A stretch of DNA of 64,000 bases. Source: Bilabrum cf. latius (Eukaryota; Bigyra: Bicosoecida; Bigyra; Bicosoecida). A program made the position numbers and the translations under genes. The notes under the pieces were generated by a model. It saw nothing but the letters and a program-made list of their open reading frames with translations, ran no database searches and had not been told where the DNA came from. This document shows positions 9,289-18,720 of this stretch, in pieces; within the stretch, counting starts at the first letter, position 1; every line of letters begins with the position of its first letter. The stretch covers positions 310,001 to 374,000 of the forward strand of contig OZ237748.1 in NCBI GenBank assembly GCA_965178125.1. The letters run 5' to 3'.

Positions 9289-9370
9289 AAACTCAATACA
9301 CCTACGCGCCCAGAATTGCACACATATATTCTTAAATGACTATATATTTCCGCAATTTCGGGCGGGCATA
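9289..9370 (+). repeat. Hairpin repeat, copy 9
   Basis: Core ACGCGCCCAGAATTGC with right arm CCGCAATTTCGGGC and the TATATATTTCC loop form. It is the last copy before the element's end. Confidence 0.75.
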
Positions 9371-9565
9371 TCCTAAGACTTAGGCTAGGGATTCACTCAA
9401 CAGATTAAGTAAAGTAAAGGTCTAACAGATAGACATTAACGGCGCGAAGGTATTAAATTAGGTAGATGTATGAATAAATAGCTATTAAATTATTATGTTC
9501 AAGTGAAGGACATTATGAAGGACTACGGCTTAAGATGTTGTGAAGTGGTTAATATTGACCTCATA

Positions 9566-9666
9566 TGTTATCCGCCAAAATGTGTGTAGTTTTTATATAA
9601 GTAAACTCTATTTCTACTATATAGTAGAAATAGAGTTATCATAACTCCACATTTTGGCGGATAACA
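9566..9666. repeat. Nested inverted repeat at the right terminus of the viral element
   Basis: The outer arms TGTTATCCGCCAAAATGTG (9566-9584) and CACATTTTGGCGGATAACA (9648-9666) are perfect 19-bp complements. Inside them AACTCTATTTCTACTAT (9604-9620) pairs with its perfect complement at 9621-9637, giving a 34-bp palindrome. GC-rich retroelement coding sequence starts immediately to the right, so this is the boundary of the inserted element. It also repeats the CGCCAAAA plus ACTATATAGT elements of the viral promoters. Confidence 0.8.
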
Positions 9667-11599
9667 CCTGTGTCGGGTTGAAGTCGCCGGCAATCACGAG
9701 TCGGTCCCTGGTAAAGTTACCTGCCGGTCCTTGGCTCCGTCGTTGCCCTAGGGTCAGATGTGAGTCGACCACGAAAGCCTTGCCCAATACTGAGCCTCTC
9801 GTTTCTGCTCCAAGGGCAGCCCCTTGCGGTGGGTTGTAGCAGGCTATCACCGTCAGCATGCGTCGGTCGTGGTGCAGGACGTCACATACGAGGCAGTCCG
9901 GCGCATCCAGGTCATCATCTCCCATGTCTGCCCACCGTCTCAGTACGAGGCCTGAATCTCGTTTGACGGCGACGCATACCCCGTGTGGGGCTCCGTTTCC
10001 TGCCCTCGTCTCCATCGCGTACAGGTCCGGGACGTCAGTGACGTAGCGTCCTCTAGCATCCTGTGTCTCCGTGCCAACAAACACATCGGGCATCTTGGTC
10101 TCCGTAAGGGCAACCTCCATCGCTTCGAGGTTCCCTTTGCGTCCCAGATTTTTGGTTGCAATCCTAACCTGCTTGGGCGGGGTCGTGTCCATGATCCTGA
10201 TCTGATCCCAGCCCCCGCGAGTACCTTGGACGCCTCGTGGCTGATGTGCCGTGCTTGTCCCGGGGGCGACTAACCACACAGATTCTCGGTCCCCCACTAC
10301 CGCATTGCGGTTATTGATCCAGGGGAAGCACTCCGGTATCCAGGTCCTATCGGTCCTCTGCTCATCCGTAAGCATCACCCGGAGAGCTCCAAGCAGTTCC
10401 GCCCCGGTCACTCCGTCCTCCCATTGGTCTCCTGGGCGGACTGATAGGACCATGACCGGTTCCTCGTTCAGTTCCCCTCTCGTTGACAGCGTACGCACAA
10501 CTCTGGCATCCGCATCTCCTTCCTCCTCCCGTTGCTCAGGTCGCAGCACCAGGCAGGCGTGCCTCCGGGACCCGTGTCCACCCGGCGGATTGATTCCTGT
10601 AGGGATGAAGACCTCACAGTGGGTGCGGGAGATGGCAATATTCATCGTGCCCTGGATCGCTTGGTCATCGGTGGCGTCCGAGTTGAGTCGCTCACACCAG
10701 TTGGCAAGGCTGGTCCCCTCTTTGTCGGCTGGGTGGAGTCGCACTGAACCCCCTCGCTGCTGTGCCAGGGCCATCACTGACAGTGTGAGTCCTCGCAAGC
10801 TAAGCCCGTGGATTCCTTCCCCTTCCTCGCCAAAATAGGTGCGGAGTGTGTGCATGATGGTGGAGCTGGGGTCTAGGCCAGCTAGAACGGCGAGGGGGAG
10901 CTACGCGCATCCCTGCCAGCCTAAGTGCTCTGGCGGCCCGAAGAGGTTACCCGTGCCTACCACGAGTGGTTCAAATGCATCGTACGGAGTAGTCAGAAGC
11001 GCAGTTCCTCCGCCGCCGGGACTCCAGAGGCACTCGGCCACACTGTGTGGGATCGACGTCAGGGTTTCCTGGAGGGACTTGCTTCCGGACGAAAATGAAA
11101 AACCGTGTAGCCCCGAGTCCATTCTCATACTCAGCGGTAGATCGGCTAGTCGTACTGCGGAGTAGTGCCCTCCTGCCACCCTGACGCATCCTCTCGCCCC
11201 GATTGATCCCATTGTCTCAGTCGAACTGGGCAGGTGGCGCTGTAGCGAGAAGTTCTCTCCTTGGATTGCGATGCTCATGATGGCCGTCCTCGTGATCTCT
11301 GCTGCGAGCGTGACGGAGAGCGAGCAAGGTAGCTCTCCCACCGAGACTCCGTCTGCAGTGTAGGTAGCCACCGCCTGTTGGATATACCAGGCTACTTGGG
11401 CCTTGAAGGGGTCGCTAGTGCGGCGCTGGGCTGCGGCCACCAGCGCCGCTGCTTCTTCTCTTGCGTGTGCCCCTGCATCGAAGTCTCTCGTGGCCATGTC
11501 CGACCTCCTCGCATACACCGACACTGACAGAGCTGCCACTACAGGAAGGGCAAGACAAAACCTAATCAGGGCTCGCTTATTGCCTCCAGAGATAGCCAT
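9667..11599 (-). pseudogene. LINE-type retrotransposon ORF with endonuclease domain, interrupted by the viral element
   Basis: Reading leftward from ATG 11599 (an in-frame ATG at 11686 lies in flanking promoter-like sequence), one frame stays open to the viral terminus, crossing a TAG at 10903. The N-terminal part has a hydrophobic segment near residue 15-30 and no recognised fold. The C-terminal 170 residues form an exonuclease-endonuclease-phosphatase domain of the non-LTR retrotransposon type: IATKNLGRKGNLEAM, a PDVFVGTET metal-binding Glu motif, HGVCVAV, IACYNPP and IAGDFNPT. The coding sequence stops right after GDFN at the viral boundary, so the rest of the endonuclease and the reverse transcriptase should lie left of the viral element, outside this window. 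The 5' end abuts sequence shared with the promoters of ANK3 and ANK5. Confidence 0.75.
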
Positions 11600-11636
11600 G
11601 AGCCTGTTCCCGTGCGTCTCTGCAAATGGTATTTTG

Positions 11637-11873
11637 GCTCTAGTTGCGTGTGCATAGAACATTCCCCGATCCGGCCAATTGTCCATCTTCCAGCCTGCTT
11701 GTAGGGCACTGGTTCTTATTGTGATATCAGTTTGAGATGTAAGATAGTGTTAATTTTATATTTGGCTGTTTGTACAACTCGTAGAGTCTGATACCGCTCC
11801 GTAGCAGCTGTTGTTACAGTGTGTATCCTGGCTACCTATGGTGCGCTGTGATGTCCTCGTGGATTCTATCCGC
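11637..11873 (+). promoter_or_regulatory. Class A upstream region of ANK1
   Basis: Shared with the regions before ANK3 and ANK5: TAGTTGCGTGTGCATAGAAC, then GATATCAGTTTGAGATGTAA, then GAGTCTGATACCGCTCCGTA. The last two blocks also occur in class B genes and probably cover the core promoter and 5' UTR. Confidence 0.5.
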
Positions 11874-14800
11874 ATGAGTCTGCTTCACGCGATACATAAA
11901 TTACTTACGTCAATTTTCAAGCTTCTCAGGGGAGACGCGCTTATATCAGCAGCCTCCAGTGGCAAGGTGGACGACCTGAGGGCTTGCCTGGATTCGGGAA
12001 CGGACATCGAATCCAAAGATAGCGTGAGATTGTGTATATCTGACCGGGCTTTTGGATTCCTTCTTGATTGATTTGAATGCTAAGACCCGAAGGTCCACGC
12101 ACAGGCTGTCACGGAGCTCATCAGCGATCGGATGACGGCAGTCCACCATTGGAGACCTGATGCACGCCATCGATTCATCGGCGAGCCAAATCAGGGGGCG
12201 AGTCGGGGGAGCTTATTTGATTCAGGTGCAATGGTGTGCGTACTTGACAGTGGCATGCACCTCTTGTTTTGCTTGCTCTCCGCGCCTGGCCATCAGCGGA
12301 TCCTCACCCCCCGCCACCAGGTTGCTCCCTTCCCTCGGGGTCTGCCACCCGCGGCTACCTACCAACGGTTAAGTCTTTCTTTAGTGCATCGCAGAGTGGT
12401 GAAACAGCAGCACATTTGGCTGCATACTACGGCAAGGCGGCTTGCCTGAAGCTGCTCATCGAGAGGGGCGCCAACGTGAACGCTGCCAGCAACGTGAGAG
12501 AGAAAGAGGCTGCCTGACCAATAGGGCGGGTTGTGGGCGGTAATTGGGATGTTTCATTTGGTTTGAGTGCGCATCAAACTGTTTGTACCGGTTCAAGTGG
12601 CTGACACGGCATCTAGCTAGCTCGTCGTCGATCGACCCGGGCCCCCGAGCAAGTGCTACCCGGGGGTGACTGACGAGGTCTCAAGGGGAGGCGCGATTTA
12701 GCATTGCTTTCTTGTGGATGCGGTCGAATGAATGTTTTCTGTTTTTGACATTGTATGTCTGCAAATATTGGTGCGCGGTAGTATTGCTATCGTTAAGCCC
12801 CGCCCGGCTGGCCCACGTGGCTCTCGTGCTGGGTGGGGCAGGTGGGTGGCTACTTGCAGGATGCGGATTCACCGGGATCGTGTCTGGGATTTCAAGGCGA
12901 ATGCCTATTATTTAGTTGACTTTGTGAACTAGCTATGTTCAAGGTTGGTTGTCGATCGATGGCAGCTCCCCGGGGGAGGACAGGACTGGCCTGTGTGACG
13001 AGCATTCAGCTCGATCCTCATTGCCTGGCTTGCGCCTCCGATGGGCAGAGTTCAACGAGTTTGCACTGATCAGTACATGCATAGTATGACATAGATATGA
13101 TAAATTTGAGTCATTTGTCTTTCAGGACCTGCACAGCCGGCGATGAGACTGCTGCCTGTCCCCCCAGAGGGCCCCTCGGCTATCTCAGCCCCCAGGCGGA
13201 TTCAGAGGCCGGGGCCGGTCCCTGTCGTGATGCAATGGCTTGATAGGAAGATTGGTGCATGTTTGGATTGGTTTTGATTTTAATGATTTTGTCCCTCGAG
13301 CGGGAATCGATCCGGGGACTGCGCCCCTAGGGCCCAGAGCGACTCCCACCGGTCCGTCCCAACGCCCCCCCCACACCCCCATCACCCGCCCCATGCCCAC
13401 ACACATCCACACCCATACCCACCCCAAGCACACCCCCTGCTCCCCCCCACCCCCTGTCTCCCATCCCCCCACCGCAGTATGGCAGCACACCCGCTCATAT
13501 GGCATCCGCGCGTGGGCACGATGATTGCCTTCGATTGCTGGTTGAAAATGGGGGGGACGTGCATGCGGTGAACAAGGTGAGAGAGAAAGACATATGTTGA
13601 GGGAGAGGTTGGTCTTGTGTGTGTGTGCTTGTGTGTTGGATGGGTGTGTGTGTCTGTTCGGCTTGGGATTGCCCGCTCCCGGGTCCGAGACCCGCTGGCA
13701 GGGGTCCTTCGCGGTGCTCCCGCTGCGTTGACGGATTGGGGCTGGACGCTAGTGCGCGTATCTCGGGCTGTAGGTATGGTATGCTATCATGGTTTGGACC
13801 CATCGGCGTGATTTTGGGAGCGCAATCCTGCGATCGGATTCGACTCCGGATCCGAATGGTCGCATGGGATCGCCGATCGGGAGCGATTGGTCGCAATGAT
13901 TAGGTTCGGAAAGCTTCAATCTTATCGAAATATGGATGATTTTGTTGATTAAGTCACCCATTGACGGATTGGCCGGTTCCGGAAGGCTGCAACTGCACTC
14001 GCCTGGCCAAGCCTTGACTGGTGCTCGATGGTCCTTTCCGTTCTCAAGCGGAGAGCGTTTGGCTCAATTCGCGGGGCGTATTATTTTCATTATAGTGTAT
14101 TTCGTCCTTTTTGCATGTTGTTGGAGTCGGGGGGTCATATCCAGCCGAGATGATCCTCCAGCTGTGGGTCCTTGCGAGAACAGTGGCCGTCCATGAGCGT
14201 TTGTTGGGCTATGAAGCGATGCTTGATGCATGATTTGGATGCATTGTTTGGCGATTTCGTTAATTCGAACTTGTTTGGGCCAGATCGATGGTGCATTTGA
14301 TGCTTGACGGGCCTTGAACTGTGTGTCTGAACGGCTCTGTCTGGTTCGTTCTGGCGAAGCTTCGCTGGCATCTGATCACCCGAGATTTTGGGCTGCTTTT
14401 CCAGTGGAAATCAATTTGCTTGGTTGGTTTGTATCTGGAGCCTGTATCAAATTACTTTGTGTGCGTGGAGCTTGCTGACAGTGCAACTGGATGCTGTATG
14501 ATCAGTTTTCTGCAGTCGTTTGAGCACAGCACCTGAACTCTGTGGATGCAGCTCGTCTTAATCGGCACTGCCTAGTCTGGAGCCGCAATGGATTCAAAGC
14601 AATGTATGTGTTTGGTTGGATTGCCGTTAGTGGTGGTGTGGCAGCCCACCTGGCGCTGCCTCTCGGAATCGGCTCGCTGCTCCGGGACCGCTGCCGCACC
14701 ACGCCTTGCACATCGGTGGATTATGTGTTCCATGGACTTAAACTCTGAAAGATCGATCGGCCAGGCAATTGCCTCAGATTTTTCATGTTGGCTCTTTGAC

Positions 14801-17800
14801 CTTTCAGAACCCTCCGATTCACCCGCAGAATGGAAACACCCCCCTGCACAGGGCAGCGTCCAATGGCAAGACCGCCTGCGCCACGATCCTCATGGAGGCA
14901 GGGGCCCGCAGGGACATCAAGAACAACGTGAGCTTCTACAGATGCACCACAACAGCACTTGATTCCCGAATATCCATCAAGCTATCCAAGGGATCGAACG
15001 ACCTCCCGTTCGTCTTTGACTCGTGCGACCCATCCTCTCTCCGTCGCTTCCTTTGATCAAGCAGGATGGCAAGACTCCAGTTTAGATGGCAGGTTCCGAG
15101 ACAGCTGCCGTCATCCGGTCTTTTCCCGCCAAATTCGTTGCCGATCTGCGAGACCAGTTGAGGCAGCGCGATGCCCAGGTGCAGACCAAGGACCAGCAGC
15201 TGAGGGAGCGCGATGCCCAGGTGCAGGCCAAGGACCAGCAGCTCGCCGCCGCCGCCGCCCAGCACCGCAATGCACTGCAGGCCAAGGACCAGCAGCTCGC
15301 CACCGCCGCCGCCCAGCACCGCAATGCGCTGCACTCCCGCCGCGCCCTGCAGCACGCCGGCCTGTTGCTGGCCCACGCCGCGGAAGAGGCCAGGGAGGTG
15401 CCCGAGGCAGCCGCGGGGGTGGCGGGGACGGGGGCGGGGGTAGGTGTGACGAGTGCGGTGCAGGGTGGTGAGGGTGGTGGGGTTGTCGCCGATGGAGCGG
15501 ACGAGGCCACCGCCGCTGGTGCTTCGGGAGAGTCGGTTGCAACCGGCAGCATGGCCCTCCTGGTGGCGCGGGGCACCGGCCGGGCGATCCTCGGTGGGCT
15601 GGGCGTGGATGCATCGGCGCAGGCAGAGCTGGCTGCGGGGGAGCAGCGCACTCTGGCTCGGGTGCACCTGGGTGTGATCGAGGAGAGGGGCATGGACAGG
15701 CGCAGCAGCGGGGGCCCGTCGGCAGTGGGCAACTGGACCAGGGAGCATCCTCCCCTGGTGCGGGGCCCCGACGGCCGTCTGGATGAGGCCTCCCTGGGTG
15801 CCCCCGCCGTGCTGGAGCGGCTGGACCAGGGCAGGATCAGGGTCCTGGACGGTGTCACGGGGCAGCCCGTGGACCGCAGCGGGGGCGATGGGGGTGTGAC
15901 GAGTGGGGAGGGCGGGGGGGCCGAGGCCCGTCGCGCTCGGCCCCTGCACTGGCGGGAGGGGGGCGCGCGTGGTGGGAGCGGGGGTGGTGTGACGAGTGGA
16001 GACCGCGGGGCCGCTTCGCCATCACCATCACCACCACAACCATCGGCGGCAGGGGCCAGCGCCGGTGCGGTGGGGCAGGGGTGCAACAGCGTGGTGTTTG
16101 CGATCGAGGCCGTGCATGGCGGGGATGGATCGCGTGGGGACCGTGAGGGTGCACCGCATGGTGGTGCAGTCGCCTTGGATGGAGGCGAATCTGCAGCTGG
16201 TCCCGGTGGGCCGTCCGCTGCATGGCCCGCTGGCTGGCAGGGCATTCTCAAAGGTGCACTGCCCATCGGGGTGCAGGGGCAGTACTATGAGCCCATGGCC
16301 AAGCAGCAGCAGAGGGACTGGCTGATGCCCGCGCTGCTGGGCCCCCGGAGAGGCACTCGCGGGGAGCCGGTGCTGCATGCGCACCCCAACGTGCTCCGCG
16401 TGCTGCACAGCTTCCTGGGCTCCTCCCAGCTGATGGTGCAGTGGGTGCCTGCCTACAACGACCAGCCCATGGCGCTGCGGCGCAAGACCACCTGGGTGGT
16501 CATGGAGCGGTTCCCCACCACGCTCAAGGGGGCCTTCGCGGCTGTCCGGGAGAAGGGGGGGCGCGTGTCGGGGCGGCAGGTGTGTCTGTGGCTGCTGCAG
16601 GTGCTGCAGGCGCTGCAGCACGCCCGGTCCCGCGGGGTGGTGCATCGGGACGTGAAGGCGGACAACGTGTTTCTGACGGCGGATGGTCGGGCCGTGCTGG
16701 GCGACTGGGGCAGCGGGCTGCTGCTGTACACGGGCGGCCTGTCCGTGCAGATCGACCGCACGCTCCAGGGCCTGGTGAACATCTAGAACGAGGTGCCTGT
16801 GCCATCGCAGGGGGCAGGTGTGACGAGTGACCTGATGCCCATCAACGAGGAGGACCCGTCGGCGTTCATCCGCGAGGGCCCCAAGGCCGGGCCAGGGGCA
16901 CCAATGGGAGGATCCGGAGGAAAGGGTGTGATGAGTGAGAGCAAGCCCGCGCCTGCTGCCTCCGCCGGTCATGTACCCGCATCACCGGCGGGAATTCAGG
17001 CCCAGTCGCTGTTCCTGGGGAGCGGATCGGGGGCTCATCCAGAGGCGTTCTCGAGGGCTCAGGTGGGCGAGGGTGGTGCTGGTGTGGCCCAGGGTCCCGA
17101 GGTGCATGCCCGCGCACAGGGGGGGCAGCAGGGGGCCAAGGACCCGTGGGGGAGGGTGATGCTGACCGCGGCGCAGGTGTACGCCTACAGTGACGCGTGG
17201 GCGGCGGGTCGCATGATGTGGGAGAAGCTGGCGGAGCAGGGGCGGGCTGCAGGGGGCGAGGCAGTGACGCTGGATGGCCTGGCATTCGGGCAGGAGGGTG
17301 GGGGCGGCACGTCTCTGCCGATGCTGCCGCCCGAGGCAGGCTGCCCCCCCCAGCTGGAGGCGGTGCTGCGGGGGCTGCTTTAGGCCCGCCCCCAGGCCCG
17401 GCTGCCCCCGGAAGAGGCCATCCGCGCCCTCACGGCGATGCTCTACGGGAAGCACGGAGGGACTGTGACGAGTGGCGATGGGGGTGCTGCCGATGGTGCA
17501 GATGCGGGGGAGGCTGAGGAGGATCCCGCGGGGGGTGGGTCCGTGGACGTGGTGGAGGCGTGGGTGCGGGAGCAGCGGCTGCGGCTGTGCGAGGCCGAGC
17601 ACCGGCGGGCCCCTCTGTCGCGGGCCGCGCTGGTGGGTCACCGGGCAGCCCTCGAGGCGGAGGCAGGGAAAGCAGTGTCAATCAGATGCCGCCCCTGCGA
17701 GTGGCTCGAGCTTTGCATTGGACGGTGCCAGCAAGAGGCAGACGAGGGGCAGAAGGGGGAAGGGGTGGGGGCATACGGGGACAGGGGGCGGAAGTGGAAT

Positions 17801-17806
17801 GGATGA
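11874..17806 (+). CDS. ANK1: ankyrin-coiled coil-protein kinase gene, 5 exons, about 1,062 aa
   Basis: Exons: 11874-12023, 12395-12493, 13478-13576, 14829-14927, 15065-17806, all joined in phase 0 with GT-AG introns. Exon 1 (50 codons) holds a capping ankyrin repeat; exons 2-4 are each 99 nt and encode one 33-aa repeat (for example TPLHRAA and ATILMEAGA). Exon 5 begins with a partial repeat (DGKTPV, then TAG at 15083), then a coiled coil of RERDAQVQAKDQQL units, a low-complexity region, and a kinase domain: Gly-rich loop VGQGCNSVVF, catalytic loop HRDVKADN at residues 676-683, DWG (instead of DFG) at 696-698, and SDAWAAG at about 858. TAG codons at 16784 and 17381 lie inside the kinase domain. 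After about 17,669 homology with the other kinase copies stops and an unrelated 45-codon tail leads to the TGA, so the Gly-Ala and WW parts are missing. Likely a cytoplasmic signalling or scaffold kinase; substrate unknown. Confidence 0.7.
13126..13254 (+). other. Conserved 129-bp block in intron 2, possible cryptic exon
   Basis: Preceded by TCTTTCAG and followed by GTGCATG, it keeps exactly 129 bp in the clearly bounded copies (49475-49603 in ANK5, 56005-56133 in ANK6), and the same block recurs near 31,186, 32,865, 39,710 and 60,745. One frame stays open in the copies I read, containing VPPEGPSAIS and PVPVVM. Its phase (1-1) does not fit the phase 0 ankyrin exons. In ANK2 the acceptor is changed from CAG to CGG. 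Confidence 0.35.
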
Positions 17807-17945
17807 GCGACTAGCCGTAGCTGGCAAGGCATGGGGTGGGTCCAGCGAGGACAAGTGCGACCCAGCGGACGCCTCGATTGCGAGAGCCATAATAGAGGGT
17901 AGCTTTGCGACGGGAAGGCCGATGACGAGGGAGGCGCGGCGGCCA

Positions 17946-18270
17946 CAATGGCTAGCGACAAGGATGTAAAGGGAAAATCCCGATTCCCGATTCCGAGGCG
18001 CAGATCGATGCCGAGGGGGAGGACACGGAGGACGCGCCTCTGGCGGCCAAGGGGGCGGCGGCTGTGTTGGCCAGCAAGCAGCTCTAGGCGTTCGACGCGA
18101 TCGGAGGGAAGAAGCCCCCGTTGCTGCCTGACCCGAAGAAGGCATCTGAGCGCCCTGCCGGCTCTGGTGGGGGGGGGGGAGCAACGGCCTGGCGTGGCCT
18201 GCCAGTGCCGTATTGGGGTGGCTGGACCCGTTCCAGGCAAACCCCCGCACTGCCTCGCCAGGTTGGGGGT
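17946..18270 (+). pseudogene. Fragment of an unrelated coding sequence
   Basis: In one frame the translation looks protein-like (IPIPDSEAQIDAEGEDTED, then LASKQL, TAG, AFDAIGGKKPPLLPDP) and again needs TAG as sense. A related fragment (LASKQV, TAG, AFDAIG) recurs at about 62,540-62,640 after ANK7. It has neither a clear start nor a clear end. The source gene is not recognised. Confidence 0.4.
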
Positions 18271-18418
18271 GCTCCATGCAGTCCATGCGATAGAAATGCA
18301 ATGCAACAACAGGCTGCATCCTTGGACATGCGGCTGCAGACGAATTTCATCATCTTGCAACAATCGATGTCTAGCGCTTGTCGATACAAATGTTGTAATT
18401 AAGTTTAGTGACACAATG

Positions 18419-18720
18419 AAATAGACACTTTCATCTACATGGACTGCGCCAGAGGCCCATAGTCTACGTGATCTGGGCGCCTCTCCGGCAGTGCGCGGCG
18501 CCAGAACAAGTTCCGCTAACTTGAATGTGCCCAGCCGCCGCTAACGAGACTATCCTCTTGAAAGGCGCTGGACCCCTTGAGGCAGCAGTTTGAGATGTAA
18601 GATAGTGTGTGATTGTATTTGATTATCGATACAACTTGTTGAGTCTGATACCGCTCCGTAGCAGCTTTTGTATCCTAGCTATCTATGGTGCGTTGAGATC
18701 TCCTCGTGGATTCAATCCAC
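18419..18720 (+). promoter_or_regulatory. Class B upstream region of ANK2
   Basis: Contains TTTCATCTACATGGACTGCG and a GGCGCC-rich block ending CAAGTTCCGCT, shared with ANK4, 6, 7 and 8 but not with ANK1, 3 or 5. These are followed by the common blocks CAGTTTGAGATGTAAGATAG and GAGTCTGATACCGCTCCGTA. Confidence 0.5.

Noticed and set aside
13300-13370. tRNA or SINE in the GCGGGAATCGATCCGGGGAC block of intron 2
   Set aside because: It looks like a reversed T arm, but the stem does not pair and no A box lies at the right distance.
14936-16266. Minus-strand frames of 337-394 codons opposite the ANK1 kinase exon
   Set aside because: Shadow frames of a high-GC coding exon; the sense strand has kinase motifs and homologues in the array.
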